Notes: a model not told the origin generated them from the letters alone. Counted from the stretch's first letter, positions 12,501 through 21,196 are shown. The stretch: DNA of 64,000 nucleotides from Cololabis saira (GCF_033807715.1 NC_084587.1:15137017-15201016), one strand, 5' to 3'. Numbers and translations: made by a program.

Positions 12501-14890
12501 ATTATTCTGAAGTAACAGTACTTTTACTTGAGTACAATCTTTGGCTACTCTACCAGCTCTGGTAGTGATCATCAATTTTATTTGAAATGAGTGTAACAGA
12601 GGCAGTTATATGGATGAAAATCATATTTTTGATATAAAAGAAAAGTGAATATGGGTCAATTTGACCAAAAGACCACAGAAGGGTTATCTATTAACATTTC
12701 AACATAATCAACTCATCCAAGAGATATTCAGAAGAGCTTCTCTTCTGCAAATGGTACAGTAGATGAGCTGCCATACAAAGGAATTTCCCTTTGGGGATTA
12801 ATAAAGTAATTCTTATTCTTATTCTTAAAATCCGTCTAGCTGACGTGACCCAGGCAGACCAAACAACAGGCTTCAGCTTGAGCGGCCGTTTTCCGCTTGG
12901 TCCTAGTGCTGACCTGTCTCCATTTAATATAGCGTAACCTTGTTTTTGGACGGTAAAAACTGCAGGGGACCAAAACTGCCTTTTGAAAAAGTGCAGGATA
13001 CATGTCCCCCCCCCCCCCCCCCCCCCATATTACGTCCGTGTATGAACGTACAGTCAGTGTGAGCAGAGACCTGTCGCATCAGAGCATCAGGTCCGTCCCA
13101 GCCGGTGTTCTGCCAATTTCTGCTCCCTGCCGAAAAAATGCTACGTTTGGGTTCTGCGCATGCGCACAGTCGATTTTCAAAGTTTGCATCATTTCTTGCA
13201 CGATGTAAAATGGATAATGGGATGTTGATTATTTGATCTTTCAAAATACACGACCCATGACATGAATGCATTACACTTTGTGAACATTATACGATAAAGA
13301 GAAAAAAAACAACAATTCTATGGCTTTATTTGATATTCATTCAGTCATTCGCCTTTATTTAACCAGGCAGGTCATTAAGAACATTCTTATTTACAATGAC
13401 GGCCTGGCAAGAGACAAGGACCACTTGGGGGTGAAAGGAAGTGGTTTAGGGAGTAAAACACAGTAAAGTTGTGGTGGAAAACCTTTAGGTTGCATTTTTT
13501 GGCAAAGCTGCAGAAATGGGCAGAAACTGGCTCTCGGCTCTGCGCGTGGCCGCGCGCGGCCGCGCGCTCCTGATCGGGATCGCGGATGGAAGCTCAATAA
13601 TAATATAATAATATAATAAAATAAAATAATTGCAACACGCATTAAAAAACCACAATACAACTTACGTGACGTGACGGCGTGACTCCACATGTTGCTGCAA
13701 GTTGCAACAACCCCCCTCCCCCGCCCCGCCCCCGGCAGCTTCCAGGAGCTGCGGCTGCGCGTTCCCGCGGTCTGCGCGCACGCGGCCCGCAGACAGCTTC
13801 ATGCTTCTAATCCAACTCAAAACATTCATTATAAATCGCCTCTTGCACATAGCCTACAATGCTCAAATCATATTATTTTCAACAATATTTTTACGAAGTT
13901 AGAAGTTAATTCGACATTGCATGACAAAGTAAAGATTTATTTCAAAATGAGTTCATATTTTGAATAAAGTCGGTGACAAACTGTCCCAAATATAGAATGG
14001 ATATCAGAATGGAAGCCTGATTAAATGTATTGATTTTGGGTCAATTTGGACCAAGTATTTGAAAGTTAAAACAACTTTTATGTTCATGGCGAGACACCGA
14101 AATTTGACAACCTCTAACAGCGACGCCCTTTGAGAAAAACTTACAGTTTTCTCTGTCAGCCATCGTCAATGTCTTACCTATTTATGTGACCAACTTTGAG
14201 ATCCATCCGCTCATCTCCCTTTGAGCACAGATGCATACTAGAAGACATGACAATTCCTGGTGCCAACAGGTGGCGCTACAACCAATCCTGAATATTCCAC
14301 CACATATGTCTTCAGGCTCAGCCTACAATCATGCACATACGTTTTCAACCACATCAAATCATGTATTGCTGAATTACAGCCAATTGATGTTTCATGGCGA
14401 GGCTTAAAAATGACCCCAAACTTCGCCGGATCACTACGGTCAAGCCCTCTGCTAAAAACGTAAAAGCTTCGCAATTTAGCATCGGCCATGTGTCTAGATT
14501 GTACAAACCAAGTTGTGAGCCAATCTGATAAAATCTCTAGGAGGAGTTCGTTAAAGTACGAGGCCTAGAAATGATCAGAATTCATAAAAAATGACATTTT
14601 CTGTTCAAAATGCCGGACTTCCTGTGTAACTTAGACCATGGGTCCAAGAGACTTTTTTGTAGCTCTTTGTCTAATATAATACACACATAAAGGTCATTGC
14701 TGTAAGTCAAACCATATTGTGGGGCTCGTCAAAAAACATAAAATAGGTGGCGCTATAGAGCCTAATCCTTTTTGACCCATGCCTGTCGCCCATAAAATAC
14801 GTAATTTTACGCGACTCTGGAAGCGTGTGCAAAATTTGGTGAGTTTTTGAGCATTTTAAGGCCTCCAAAAAGGCAATTTATTTATGGCGA

Positions 14891-14933
<43 letters not shown>

Positions 14934-17900
14934 CATCACAGATACAATAGGGTCCTCGCACTTTCAGTGCTCGGGCCCTAAATATGTCAGATTTTCCTGT
15001 GTCTTGGAATTTTCTTGAGAAAATCTGATTTTCTTTTTTTTTTTGCAGCAGGAATTATAATCAGCTGTGTAAACATTAATTTTGAGCTGGTAGTTTTAAA
15101 TGGAAACTAAACAATAAAACATACTGACATGTATATTTCCTCCAAAGGACATTGTAAAAATAGGGCTCCGAGCTACTTAAAAATGACAATATATCCTCTT
15201 TTATGCAAATTTTAGTCTGAGATAAATACCGTACCTCTAATCTACAAACATATATCCCCCTTAAAAAACAAAAAACAAACTTTAAACTTATCATAAATGG
15301 CAGTGTTTAACTTGTTTGCAAAAGAGAACAGACACACACCAGGTAACAAATGTCAGGAAATCTCTTGTAAACAGACATCTACACTGGAACTGACAGCAGC
15401 TTTTGTGTTTGATATAAAGCAAAACTAAAAAAAGTTCTAACAATATGAATTAATTTCCTGCAGACTTTCATGCATTTTATGCTTGTGCGATGTATCAAAT
15501 ATGTTAAACCTCTACCACCGATTACCCAACTGCAATCTGTTTGATTAAGCTACTCTTAAAATATAAAAGCCTAAAATTACAGAGAAGTTTTTAAATAATT
15601 AATTTAACCAAAACTAATTGTGTCTGGCTTTGAAAGTCACAGACAGCTCTACCAGGTTAAAAGAAAACTTGATAGACTAAGGGATCATTCATGGCAGTAC
15701 AATGGTATGTATTTGCACTGACCAGACCTCACACAGAGTAAATGATTTTGGGTATTCAACCTGGACTGACAGGAATGTGTTTGCCTCTTCAAAAAGCTAC
15801 CAGCTCATAACCAAAGCAAACATTTTTCCGGATCAAGGCTAATCCAGAAGCAACAAAAACTACAGTTCACCAACTGACCACTGGTGGCTGGCTCCCAGAG
15901 TGAATCAATCTCTATGGACACTATGGACTAATGTTTTGTTTTGTTTAAAGCGCCATTTTGGCAGGAAAGAGAACGGCTCATGCAATTTGAAAGTCACAGC
16001 TAATCATGAACTTCAGAGTGTCCGAGTTTTCCACGCATTCAAACTGCAACGGAGCTGCCAGACCTCAAACATCCCGACGTCTACAACTATCTGATCAGCT
16101 TTCCTTTGTCCTACTCCGGGGATTCTCTCAAAAATGAGAAAAGCCTGGAGGGGTATAAATTGACATTATGCCCTGGATTTGTGAACAACATTCAGCTTTC
16201 AACTCTGTCAGCAAAGGACTATTTTATCATGACTGGAAGGGGAAGTGGCACTTCATTCATTTAATTAGCAAAGGCGCTAAATAAAGACAACACCAACACA
16301 GTCAGTGCAGGCTAATGTAATTGGCACGTTAATTAGAATAACATTTCATTGTGGATTTTCACCGGATAAATTAAAACTATTAACTGTGTGAATTAAATTT
16401 TGAATGCACCACTTCATACGTCTATGATAAAAAGTTACCATGCAGGTGCCCCTTTTTTTTTTTTTTTCGGTGAGTCATTCAAAAAGACTAAATGACCCTC
16501 GTATGAAAGAAATGTGTCAGAAAGGATGGCGTTGTGTTTGGAGCCCACTGTAACTGCACAGCTGGATTCGGTGAGAGCTTCTCTCATGTGTCAGCTGCTT
16601 GTTCATGCATTTTATGGCATAAATCAGTTTATCTCACCTCTCGGGACCGTTGGGAATCCCATAAAAAGCTCTATCTGTTTCCCTTTTTCTAGTACTCTAA
16701 CATCCTGGTGCACAACAGCTATTGGGCATCGTTTCTACTGTTTTACCGGCACAGAAACGTTGTTCTCGCCCGCTCCGACTTTACTGCCAAAGTGGCGTTG
16801 TTTACATTCTGGAGTGTTGAACGCTGGGAATTCTGATGTCCGGAGCTCTATAGTTAGATTTTATATCTGTGTCAGCTGTACGGGTGGGGGGGGTTGGGGG
16901 TTATAACATGTCATAAAGCAATACATCTATTTATAATACGGGGCGTGGATATAATATTGGCAGTCGGCTTGGCCAGCGGCTAGCCATCATCGCTTCATCA
17001 GTTATGATGGTGTGAAGCTTAGCAGAGCATTTAGTGCTGACCCGGCATCGGCTGAATGCAGCAGTCATTTATGATTTTTCCACAAAATGACATCTGAAAC
17101 GGGATATCCCGCTGCAAATGTTTGCCAGGAGTCCTGGAGCTCAACCGCATGGATCGGCTGAAAGAGCTGTTAGCCACAGCTAATTGTGATTGACATAAGG
17201 TGGCCATGCTTCAGTCAGATTCCTGGGCCTGTTTGTTTCAACCCTTTGCAACAGGAGGCTGCGCAGTATGAAAAAAAAAAAAAAAAAGGCTTTAAAAACC
17301 ACTCTTCAGAAGACCAATGGATGACGTTACATATCATCCGTCCAATAATATTTATAGCCTATGCTTGTAACTGTTGCAATATTATCAGTTATTGTCATTC
17401 TACTTAGATAATTTTAAGTGTCTTTACATTATTATCTTATTCTATTTACTTTTATTAAATGTATTGAATTGAGCTGTAAAAAGAATTGTGATGGCCTGTG
17501 AAAATATGAAAAGGTTAGACACCCAGAGTTCTGTGTTACGAGAGCCAATACAAAGAAACGTTAGGATATCTGTTGGTTTCTGCTATGCACTTACACACAC
17601 GTCTTGTTAAGATAAAAGCTGTTTTGTGTGACACACACACCCTGCACATCCAAAATGTGCAGCTAGGAGTTATGATTAGAGCACAGTGGCCTCATTCTCT
17701 AGCTCAAGGTCAAACCATGGGGAAGTTACAAAGAGGGGAGTCTGAGGAGGAATAAGCGAGACGGATTAGGTGAAGTTTCTCTCCGGATGTTATCCTCAGA
17801 CATTGGACGAATGCGAGAAGATGAAGAGAGCCAAGAGGTTGGGACCAGCCTGTGGTCCAACCAAAGGAGAGCCAAGTCTAACCACGGCCAATCCCCATCT

Positions 17901-20665
17901 TTTTAAACCAATTGTATTGTTTTATCCAAATGTGTATTATGCTGTAAAACCTAATTGCACTCATCGGTTTTCATCCACTTGTGGGAAACTCACCCAATCA
18001 GAATTGGTACTTGTAGGCCTACAAGTTTGGTTTGAAACTCCAAATAAATCTCCTTAAATGAGAGTTTTGTCCTATTTAAAGCTTTATATTTTAGACTCGG
18101 GTATATTTGTCTCTTCTTCGGATAAACAAACAGTGTCTGTCACAACCTTAGACATCACAGTGGTTTATAGTTGGCATGAACTGGGAGGTGGTGGAAAACT
18201 ACACATTTCTACAAGTCTAAATAATAGCTACACTGTTGAATATTATTTCATCGTAGTCTCACTTCATTACAAAACTGTTCTTATCCATTATTGGCACTTT
18301 TCCACTAGTACCTACTGAGCCCGGCTCGGCTCGCCTCCACTCGGTTTGGCACTTTCCCACTAGGGGTCTACCCACTACTCTGCCGAGGTTCTTAGCGGCT
18401 GAATCTGACGTCATCACACTACACGACACCGATCGGTCAGGGAGTTAGGAGTCAGACGGAGTGACTCTGACGGCGGCTTCTTGTTCATTTTATTCGACAG
18501 GCAACGGCAGCACAAAAGTCTGTTCCATGGTCCAACTCTGAGGCGCAGATGTTCATAAACCTGGTGGCTGAGGAGAGAATTAAAAAGGGATCTAGACGGG
18601 CGATAAGGAACGACAAGATCTACCAGGAGCTCTGTCACTTCATAGCTGCTCACGGCTCCCAACGAACTTTTCAGCAGCAGAGACAAACTAAAAAAAATTA
18701 AAAAGTTTGCCGGTTGAAGCTTCTCTCACTCTAATTTTTACTTGATATCGAACACACAGACCCAGCAGCACATCTATCATCTCCTCCAGGTTCTACATCT
18801 TTAGTGTTGTCTTCTTCGTTTAGATCATACAATTAAATATGTCACAGCAGCTTCGCTCCAACCCTCCTTCTTCTTCTCCAGCTGAATTGTTATGGAAAAG
18901 AAACCAGGCCGAGTTGAGTCGAGCCGAGCCGAGTAGGTACTAGTGGAAAAGTGCCATTAGACATCACAGTGGTTTATAATTGGCATGAACTGGGAGGTGG
19001 TGAAAAACTACACATTTCAAGTCTAAAGCTACACTGTTGAATATTATTTTATCGTAGTCTCCCTTCATCACAAAAAATGTCTTGTCCATTATAACTCCTG
19101 TTGTTTTTCCACAGCAGAGAAACCACAATAATAATACATCTATCTAATACATTTCAAGTCTACACAATCAATAACCCACCAGCAAATAAATTGATGTCTT
19201 TCAACAACATTGGTCCGTAGATTCCCTCCAGGATACTTTCAAACCCTGCAAGACAAAATGAACAACCTGTCAGTTCTAACGTGAACAAGACATTTGAAAT
19301 GCTGTGTATTTAGGTACAATACACTCTGCAGTTTCTACTTTTGTACTGTAAACTGGGTCTCTACTGCAACATTTCCTAGATAACTGTTTGTGTAGCAAGT
19401 TGTAAAGTGTAGGTTTCAGTGTAGGGCTGGGCGATATATCGAGTATATTCGATGTATCGCGGCTTCTACTCTGTGCGATGTACAAAATGACTATATTGTG
19501 AATATTCGAGTATACATTGTCACGCATTTGCTTTTAGCCGCGGGAATTAAATTACAGGCTTTTCTCACTCTCTCGTCTCTCCTTCACTTCAATTTTTATA
19601 TTTGTGCCGCTCACTGCTTAGTAACTGTTTAATAAATACAGTTTTGGTAAATTTGACTTAGTTGTGATTTCCCCCTTTTTGCATGAAATTTTAAAATTAG
19701 CATATATTAATGCAGTATGAACAAGAATGTTTTAATGTAGACATATAGAAGCATCATACTGGTGTGATTGTAGCATCAAAGTGTTAATTCAAGGCTAAGG
19801 CAAAATATCGAGATATATATCGTGTATCGTGACATGGCCTAAAAATATCGAGATAAAAGGCCATATCGACCAGCCCTATTTCAGTGCGGTCCTTACAATT
19901 GTCTGGCTAACAGTAAAGTATGAAGGTTAATAATCACACTTTGCTTTTGTATACATGTTTAATATCTTATGTTTTGAACATTTTTTAAAATTTTTTTTTT
20001 ACTCAGACTAAACTAGCTGACACTACCATTTTTTTTACAGCATAAAAATCTGCTCAAGACCACACTAAGCGTGTAGAAACCATGCCGAGAGCGCACTGGA
20101 GTAAATATTAATGTGATTTATTGGCCTGTCAACAATCCCCCTCCCCCAAATAACACTTAAGGCTGATTTATGGTTCCGCGTCACACCAACGCAAAACCTA
20201 CGGCGTAAAGTACGCGTCCGACGCGCACCTTACGCCGTAGGCGCTGCGTCGATTTAACGCAGAACCATAAATCAGCCTTTATCCTTTACTATAGCTTAGC
20301 ATCATTTTAGCAAAAGCAAGACATGTGAATGTTAACAAACGTAGCTGACGCCAAAACCAGGCTGCATAAATGATGCAGTGCCATATGCATTCGTGAATGG
20401 GTGTTTTAAAGCAGCCACAGCAGCTCGATGGACAAAGAAAAGGCTGTTAGCACTACGGGTTAGTCACTTAGCATCAGCTAGCATTGGAGCACAGACTCTC
20501 TGCTTTCGGCTAAAACAAGCTTTGAAACGATGATTTTTTTCACAAACAAATGGACTTCTTATGACCCATACCAACGCAGTGTATCAATCTGTGCCGCCAG
20601 GAATCAAGCTCCCGCCGAAACCCTTTCCTTTCTCCCGTGCATTTGCTGCACTGCACGGCCGCCAT
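5501..20665 (-). CDS. lcorl: LCORL orthologue, seven coding exons, 575 aa
   Basis: Transcriptional corepressor/DNA-binding nuclear protein of the LCOR/LCORL family. Joined minus-strand exons are 20665-20572, 19245-19180, 10289-10195, 9982-9856, 8249-8028, 7915-7834 and 6542-5501: 1728 nt, 575 residues plus stop, with GT/AG splice sites and compatible phases throughout. Residues 1-85 hold the conserved [20 protein letters not shown] and CEPEE blocks and two CxxC pairs (C6/C9, C72/C75). Residues 138-156 are the [12 protein letters not shown] helix region. CtBP-type motifs are PLDLT (183-187) and VLDLS (205-209). A first psq-like helix region lies at about 243-280, an IPQVR motif at 385-389, a basic PRKKRGR stretch near 480-486, and the HTH-psq domain (GRYRQYDHE to PPKKK) at 484-540. 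QYDHE and the LLSKALKDI segment favour LCORL over LCOR. Length fits the short mammalian isoform (about 600 aa as I remember it). In mammals LCORL variants associate with body size; that is family knowledge, not seen here. Confidence 0.94.
7362..7729. mobile_element. Mariner-type foldback MITE in LCORL intron 6
   Basis: An almost perfect long inverted repeat: CAGGACTGTCTCAGAAAATT at the left and AATTTTCTGATACAGTCCTG at the right, with arms of about 180 bp meeting near 7545. It is flanked by TA on both sides (7360-7361, 7730-7731). No ORF. The same family is at 21197-21560. Confidence 0.88.
7834..7915 (-). CDS. lcorl: LCORL coding exon 6 with VLDLS motif
   Basis: 82-nt exon with acceptor GTCTTGCAG and donor GTAAGC, phase 1 in and phase 2 out. 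It codes [20 protein letters not shown] and continues to the exon-7 join. GVLDLS is the second CtBP-type motif, present at the same place in mammalian LCOR and LCORL. Intron 5 is 112 bp. Confidence 0.91.
8028..8249 (-). CDS. lcorl: LCORL coding exon 5 with PLDLT motif
   Basis: 222-nt exon with acceptor CTTTGTTAG and donor GTAGAG. It codes residues 129-201: the conserved [20 protein letters not shown] helix, a Ser/Thr-rich linker, the CtBP-binding-type motif PLDLT (183-187) and an acidic EVEPEPEP tail. The motif assignment rests on the PxDLS consensus known for CtBP partners in this family. Confidence 0.93.
8330..9192 (-). mobile_element. 5'-truncated LINE (CR1/L2/Rex1-like) in LCORL intron 4
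   Basis: The minus strand codes the last part of a non-LTR reverse transcriptase plus a short 3' UTR. The open frame at 9157-8579 (192 codons, extending in frame to about 9190) reads [33 protein letters not shown] and [20 protein letters not shown], the typical C-terminal blocks of jockey/L2/CR1-type elements. Catalytic FADD and the endonuclease are absent, so the copy is 5' truncated. The intact frame suggests recent insertion. Confidence 0.85.
8579..9157 (-). pseudogene. LINE reverse transcriptase C-terminal fragment
   Basis: 192-codon open frame with the C-terminal thumb region of a jockey/CR1/L2-type reverse transcriptase ([36 protein letters not shown]). It lacks the catalytic core and endonuclease, so it is not functional. 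It lies inside an LCORL intron in the same orientation as the host gene. Confidence 0.85.
9334..9739. mobile_element. MITE with GGGC(C/T)ATCCACACGAA ends
   Basis: Left TAGGGCCCATCCACACGAAG and right CGTTCGTGTGGATATAGCCC form an imperfect terminal inverted repeat. It is about 400 bp and non-coding, in LCORL intron 4 next to exon 4. The target duplication was not resolved. Confidence 0.65.
9856..9982 (-). CDS. lcorl: LCORL coding exon 4
   Basis: 127-nt exon with acceptor TTCCATGTAG and donor GTGAGT, phase 0 in and phase 1 out. It codes 42 residues: a Ser/Pro-rich variable stretch, then FLQAVFHKK, which aligns with the mammalian NALFRKK end of the equivalent exon. Intron 3, between this exon and exon 3, is only 212 bp. 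Confidence 0.88.
10195..10289 (-). CDS. lcorl: LCORL coding exon 3
   Basis: 95-nt exon with acceptor TTTGTCTTTCAG and donor GTAAGA. It codes (D)[23 protein letters not shown] and continues to NLA, aligning with the mammalian CEPEELTDW and CSFC segment. The CSFC pair (C72, C75) could form a metal site with the CSKC pair of exon 1; that is inference. Confidence 0.91.
10588..10640 (+). mobile_element. 5' end of GCTGCAAGCAGCG family repeat
   Basis: AATTAAAGCTGCAAGCAGCG followed by ATGAACGGGCCCTCGCA. The same start is found at 37193 and 49618. Here it is separated from its likely 3' half (14080-14987) by 3.4 kb of other sequence. Confidence 0.75.
11810..12561. mobile_element. hAT-type element with 8-bp TSD GTAGTGAT
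   Basis: Starts CAGAGGTGGGTAGTAACGAG and ends CTACTCTACCAGCTCTG. It is bounded by perfect 8-bp direct repeats GTAGTGAT at 11802-11809 and 12562-12569. It is 752 bp, A/T-rich and non-coding, and sits in LCORL intron 2. Confidence 0.92.
12775..12830 (+). repeat. LINE 3' tail with TTCTTA repeats
   Basis: GGATTAATAAAGTAATTCTT followed by (ATTCTT)n is a typical fish LINE 3' end and tail microsatellite. No coding part remains. Confidence 0.5.
13005..13026. repeat. Poly-C tract
   Basis: Run of about 22 C in LCORL intron 2; its length may be uncertain in the assembly. Confidence 0.9.
13335..13410 (-). repeat. LINE-type 3' end fragment
   Basis: GCCTTTATTTAACCAGGCAG and the following AGGTCATTAAGAACATTC are typical of a common fish retroposon tail (AATAAAGGC on the minus strand). 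No ORF. Confidence 0.5.
13490..13830. other. GC-rich islands in LCORL intron 2
   Basis: Two GC-rich, CpG-containing patches: 13520-13590 (GCGCGTGGCCGCGCGCGGCC core) and 13705-13800, separated by an AT-rich run. No coding exon is recognisable. They could be an unmethylated regulatory island or part of a repeat. Confidence 0.4.
14080..14987 (+). mobile_element. 3' part of GCTGCAAGCAGCG family repeat
   Basis: Shares GGCGCTA and CATGGCGAGA-type phrases with the other copies and ends with AATAGGGTCCTCGCACTTTC, then AGTGCTCGGGCCCTAA, a GC hairpin. It contains an (AAT)n tract at 14892-14933. The superfamily is unassigned. Confidence 0.7.
14892..14933. repeat. (AAT)n microsatellite
   Basis: About 14 AAT units inside the 3' part of an interspersed repeat. 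Confidence 0.92.
16185..16420. promoter_or_regulatory. Possible conserved non-coding element in LCORL intron 2
   Basis: Non-repetitive stretch with two TAATTA-containing homeodomain-type sites (TTTAATTAGC, GTTAATTAGA), TGTAATTGG and several palindromic A/T words. The composition resembles developmental enhancers. There is no alignment here, so this is inference only. Confidence 0.3.
16920..17420. repeat. Probable degraded interspersed repeat
   Basis: GAAAGAGCTGTTAGCCACAG and ATTGTGATTGACATAAGGTG resemble 31865-31910 (TGAAGGAGCTGGGATCAAAG, CTTTGATTGACATACATCAG). Both are followed by an ACGTTACAT or GCGTCACGTG block. Probably the same old family; no ORF. Confidence 0.35.
18148..18290. repeat. 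Local duplication, left copy
   Basis: TTAGACATCACAGTGGTTTA up to TTATCCATTA recurs with about 10% difference at 18957-19091. The Harbinger element at 18293-18955 lies exactly between the two copies. Confidence 0.9.
18293..18955 (+). mobile_element. PIF/Harbinger-type element with Myb/SANT fragment
   Basis: Terminal inverted repeats of about 40 bp (GGCACTTTTCCACTAGTACC at the left, GGTACTAGTGGAAAAGTGCC at the right) with flanking ATT trinucleotides. The interior codes a Myb/SANT-like DNA-binding fragment. A 3-bp duplication and a Myb partner are hallmarks of PIF/Harbinger. No DDE transposase is present, so it is non-autonomous. Confidence 0.85.
18501..18701 (+). pseudogene. Myb/SANT-like domain remnant of Harbinger
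   Basis: The plus frame gives [33 protein letters not shown] and [12 protein letters not shown], the three-helix Myb_DNA-bind_4 type used by Harbinger partner proteins. It then breaks by a frameshift in an A-rich run and stops at 18699-18701. A splice-acceptor-like TTTTATTCGACAG precedes it. It is a decayed domain, not a functional gene. Confidence 0.8.
18957..19091. repeat. Local duplication, right copy
   Basis: Same orientation and order as 18148-18290, with small indels (for example CTAC missing after ACACATTT). Confidence 0.9.
19180..19245 (-). CDS. lcorl: LCORL coding exon 2
   Basis: 66-nt exon preceded by TTGTCTTGCAG and followed by GTGGGT. It codes [21 protein letters not shown] after completing a split glycine codon (phase 1 in, phase 1 out). 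This is the signature LCORL N-terminal motif (FESILEGLYGP in mammals). The protein match is strong although the exon is too short for ordinary ORF detection. Confidence 0.92.
19422..19878. mobile_element. hAT-type MITE, TAGGGCTGGGCGATAT ends (copy 2), TSD TTTCAGTG
   Basis: Starts TAGGGCTGGGCGATATATCG and ends ATATCGACCAGCCCTA, between perfect 8-bp direct repeats TTTCAGTG (19414-19421 and 19879-19886). It is 457 bp, without an ORF, in LCORL intron 1 about 170 bp upstream of exon 2. The interior differs from copy 1. Confidence 0.93.
20160..20278. mobile_element. Harbinger-type MITE, AGGCTGATTTATGGTTC ends, TSD TTA
   Basis: AGGCTGATTTATGGTTCCGC on the left and GCAGAACCATAAATCAGCCT on the right, flanked by TTA (20157-20159, 20279-20281). 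It is 119 bp with a GC-rich near-palindromic centre (ACGGCGTAAAG and CTTACGCCGT). It sits in LCORL intron 1. Confidence 0.9.
20572..20665 (-). CDS. lcorl: LCORL coding exon 1 (start codon)
   Basis: Codes residues 1-31 plus the first base of codon 32. The chosen ATG (20665-20663) has a purine at -3 and G at +4, and gives an N-terminus [15 protein letters not shown] that leads directly into the conserved [15 protein letters not shown] block. The donor GTATGG follows at 20571. Longer in-frame starts upstream are not needed to explain the conserved part. A longer open frame reaches into the GA-rich leader but reads mainly as low-complexity Arg/Glu and is in a different frame. Confidence 0.9.
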
Positions 20666-20677
20666 TCTGGCTCCTTT

Positions 20678-20682
<5 letters not shown>

Positions 20683-20708
<26 letters not shown>

Positions 20709-20709
20709 C
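20683..20709. repeat. (CT)n tract in LCORL leader
   Basis: Uninterrupted CT dinucleotide tract, read as GA on the LCORL strand, 18 bp upstream of the ATG. It is probably transcribed into the 5' UTR and likely length-polymorphic. Confidence 0.9.
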
Positions 20710-20775
20710 CCCCACTCTGTCTCTAGGTCTCTCTCCCTCTGTCGCTCTGAACTGGTCATGCGATACCGAGGCTCA

Positions 20776-20789
20776 CCACCAGAGGGCGC
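20776..20789 (+). promoter_or_regulatory. CTCF-like core motif near LCORL start
   Basis: CCACCAGAGGGCGC fits the vertebrate CTCF core (CCASYAGRKGGCRS) without mismatch. It lies about 110 bp upstream of the LCORL start codon. Similar GAGGGCGCT strings also occur inside some fish repeats, so occupancy is unknown. Confidence 0.45.
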
Positions 20790-20943
20790 TCCTCTCAAGC
20801 GAGTGGCTTCATACCAAATTCAATTCATTCACGCGGTGGGGAGTGATATCTTTATGTTTATGTTTAAGTCTTTAATTAATTAAATCATTGAATAAATGTA
20901 CAATGAAATGAATACAATTTGAAATACTATAAATATATAATAC

Positions 20944-21055
<112 letters not shown>

Positions 21056-21196
21056 CTATACTATAAATAATATAATTTATTTCATATACAATTAAATAAT
21101 TAAATGTTTGAATGAATGAATGAATGAATGAATGAATTTATTTAGAACATGTATATAAAAAATAAAAATAAATAGTAACATCTTCATATGCACATA

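Larger units (their letters stand above)
20666..20860 (-). promoter_or_regulatory. LCORL 5' leader / promoter region
   Basis: About 200 bp upstream of the ATG. On the gene strand it holds a GA tract (complement of CT at 20683-20709), GAGAGAGAC runs, and a CTCF-like CCACCAGAGGGCGC motif on the plus strand. No TATA box is evident. Transcription probably starts in or just above the GA tract, but no start site can be read from sequence alone. Confidence 0.5.

Noticed and set aside
16514..16906. 130-codon plus frame in LCORL intron 2
   Set aside because: No recognisable domain, no splice context, poor codon pattern.
5501..20665. Assignment of the gene to LCOR rather than LCORL
   Set aside because: QYDHE instead of QYNSE in the HTH-psq domain, [10 protein letters not shown], and the LLSKALKDI...LLYGIP region match LCORL; LCOR lacks the latter as I know it.
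20604..20798. Minus-strand open frame rich in Arg/Glu in the LCORL leader
   Set aside because: It comes from translating the GA tract and is in a different frame from the conserved LCORL start.
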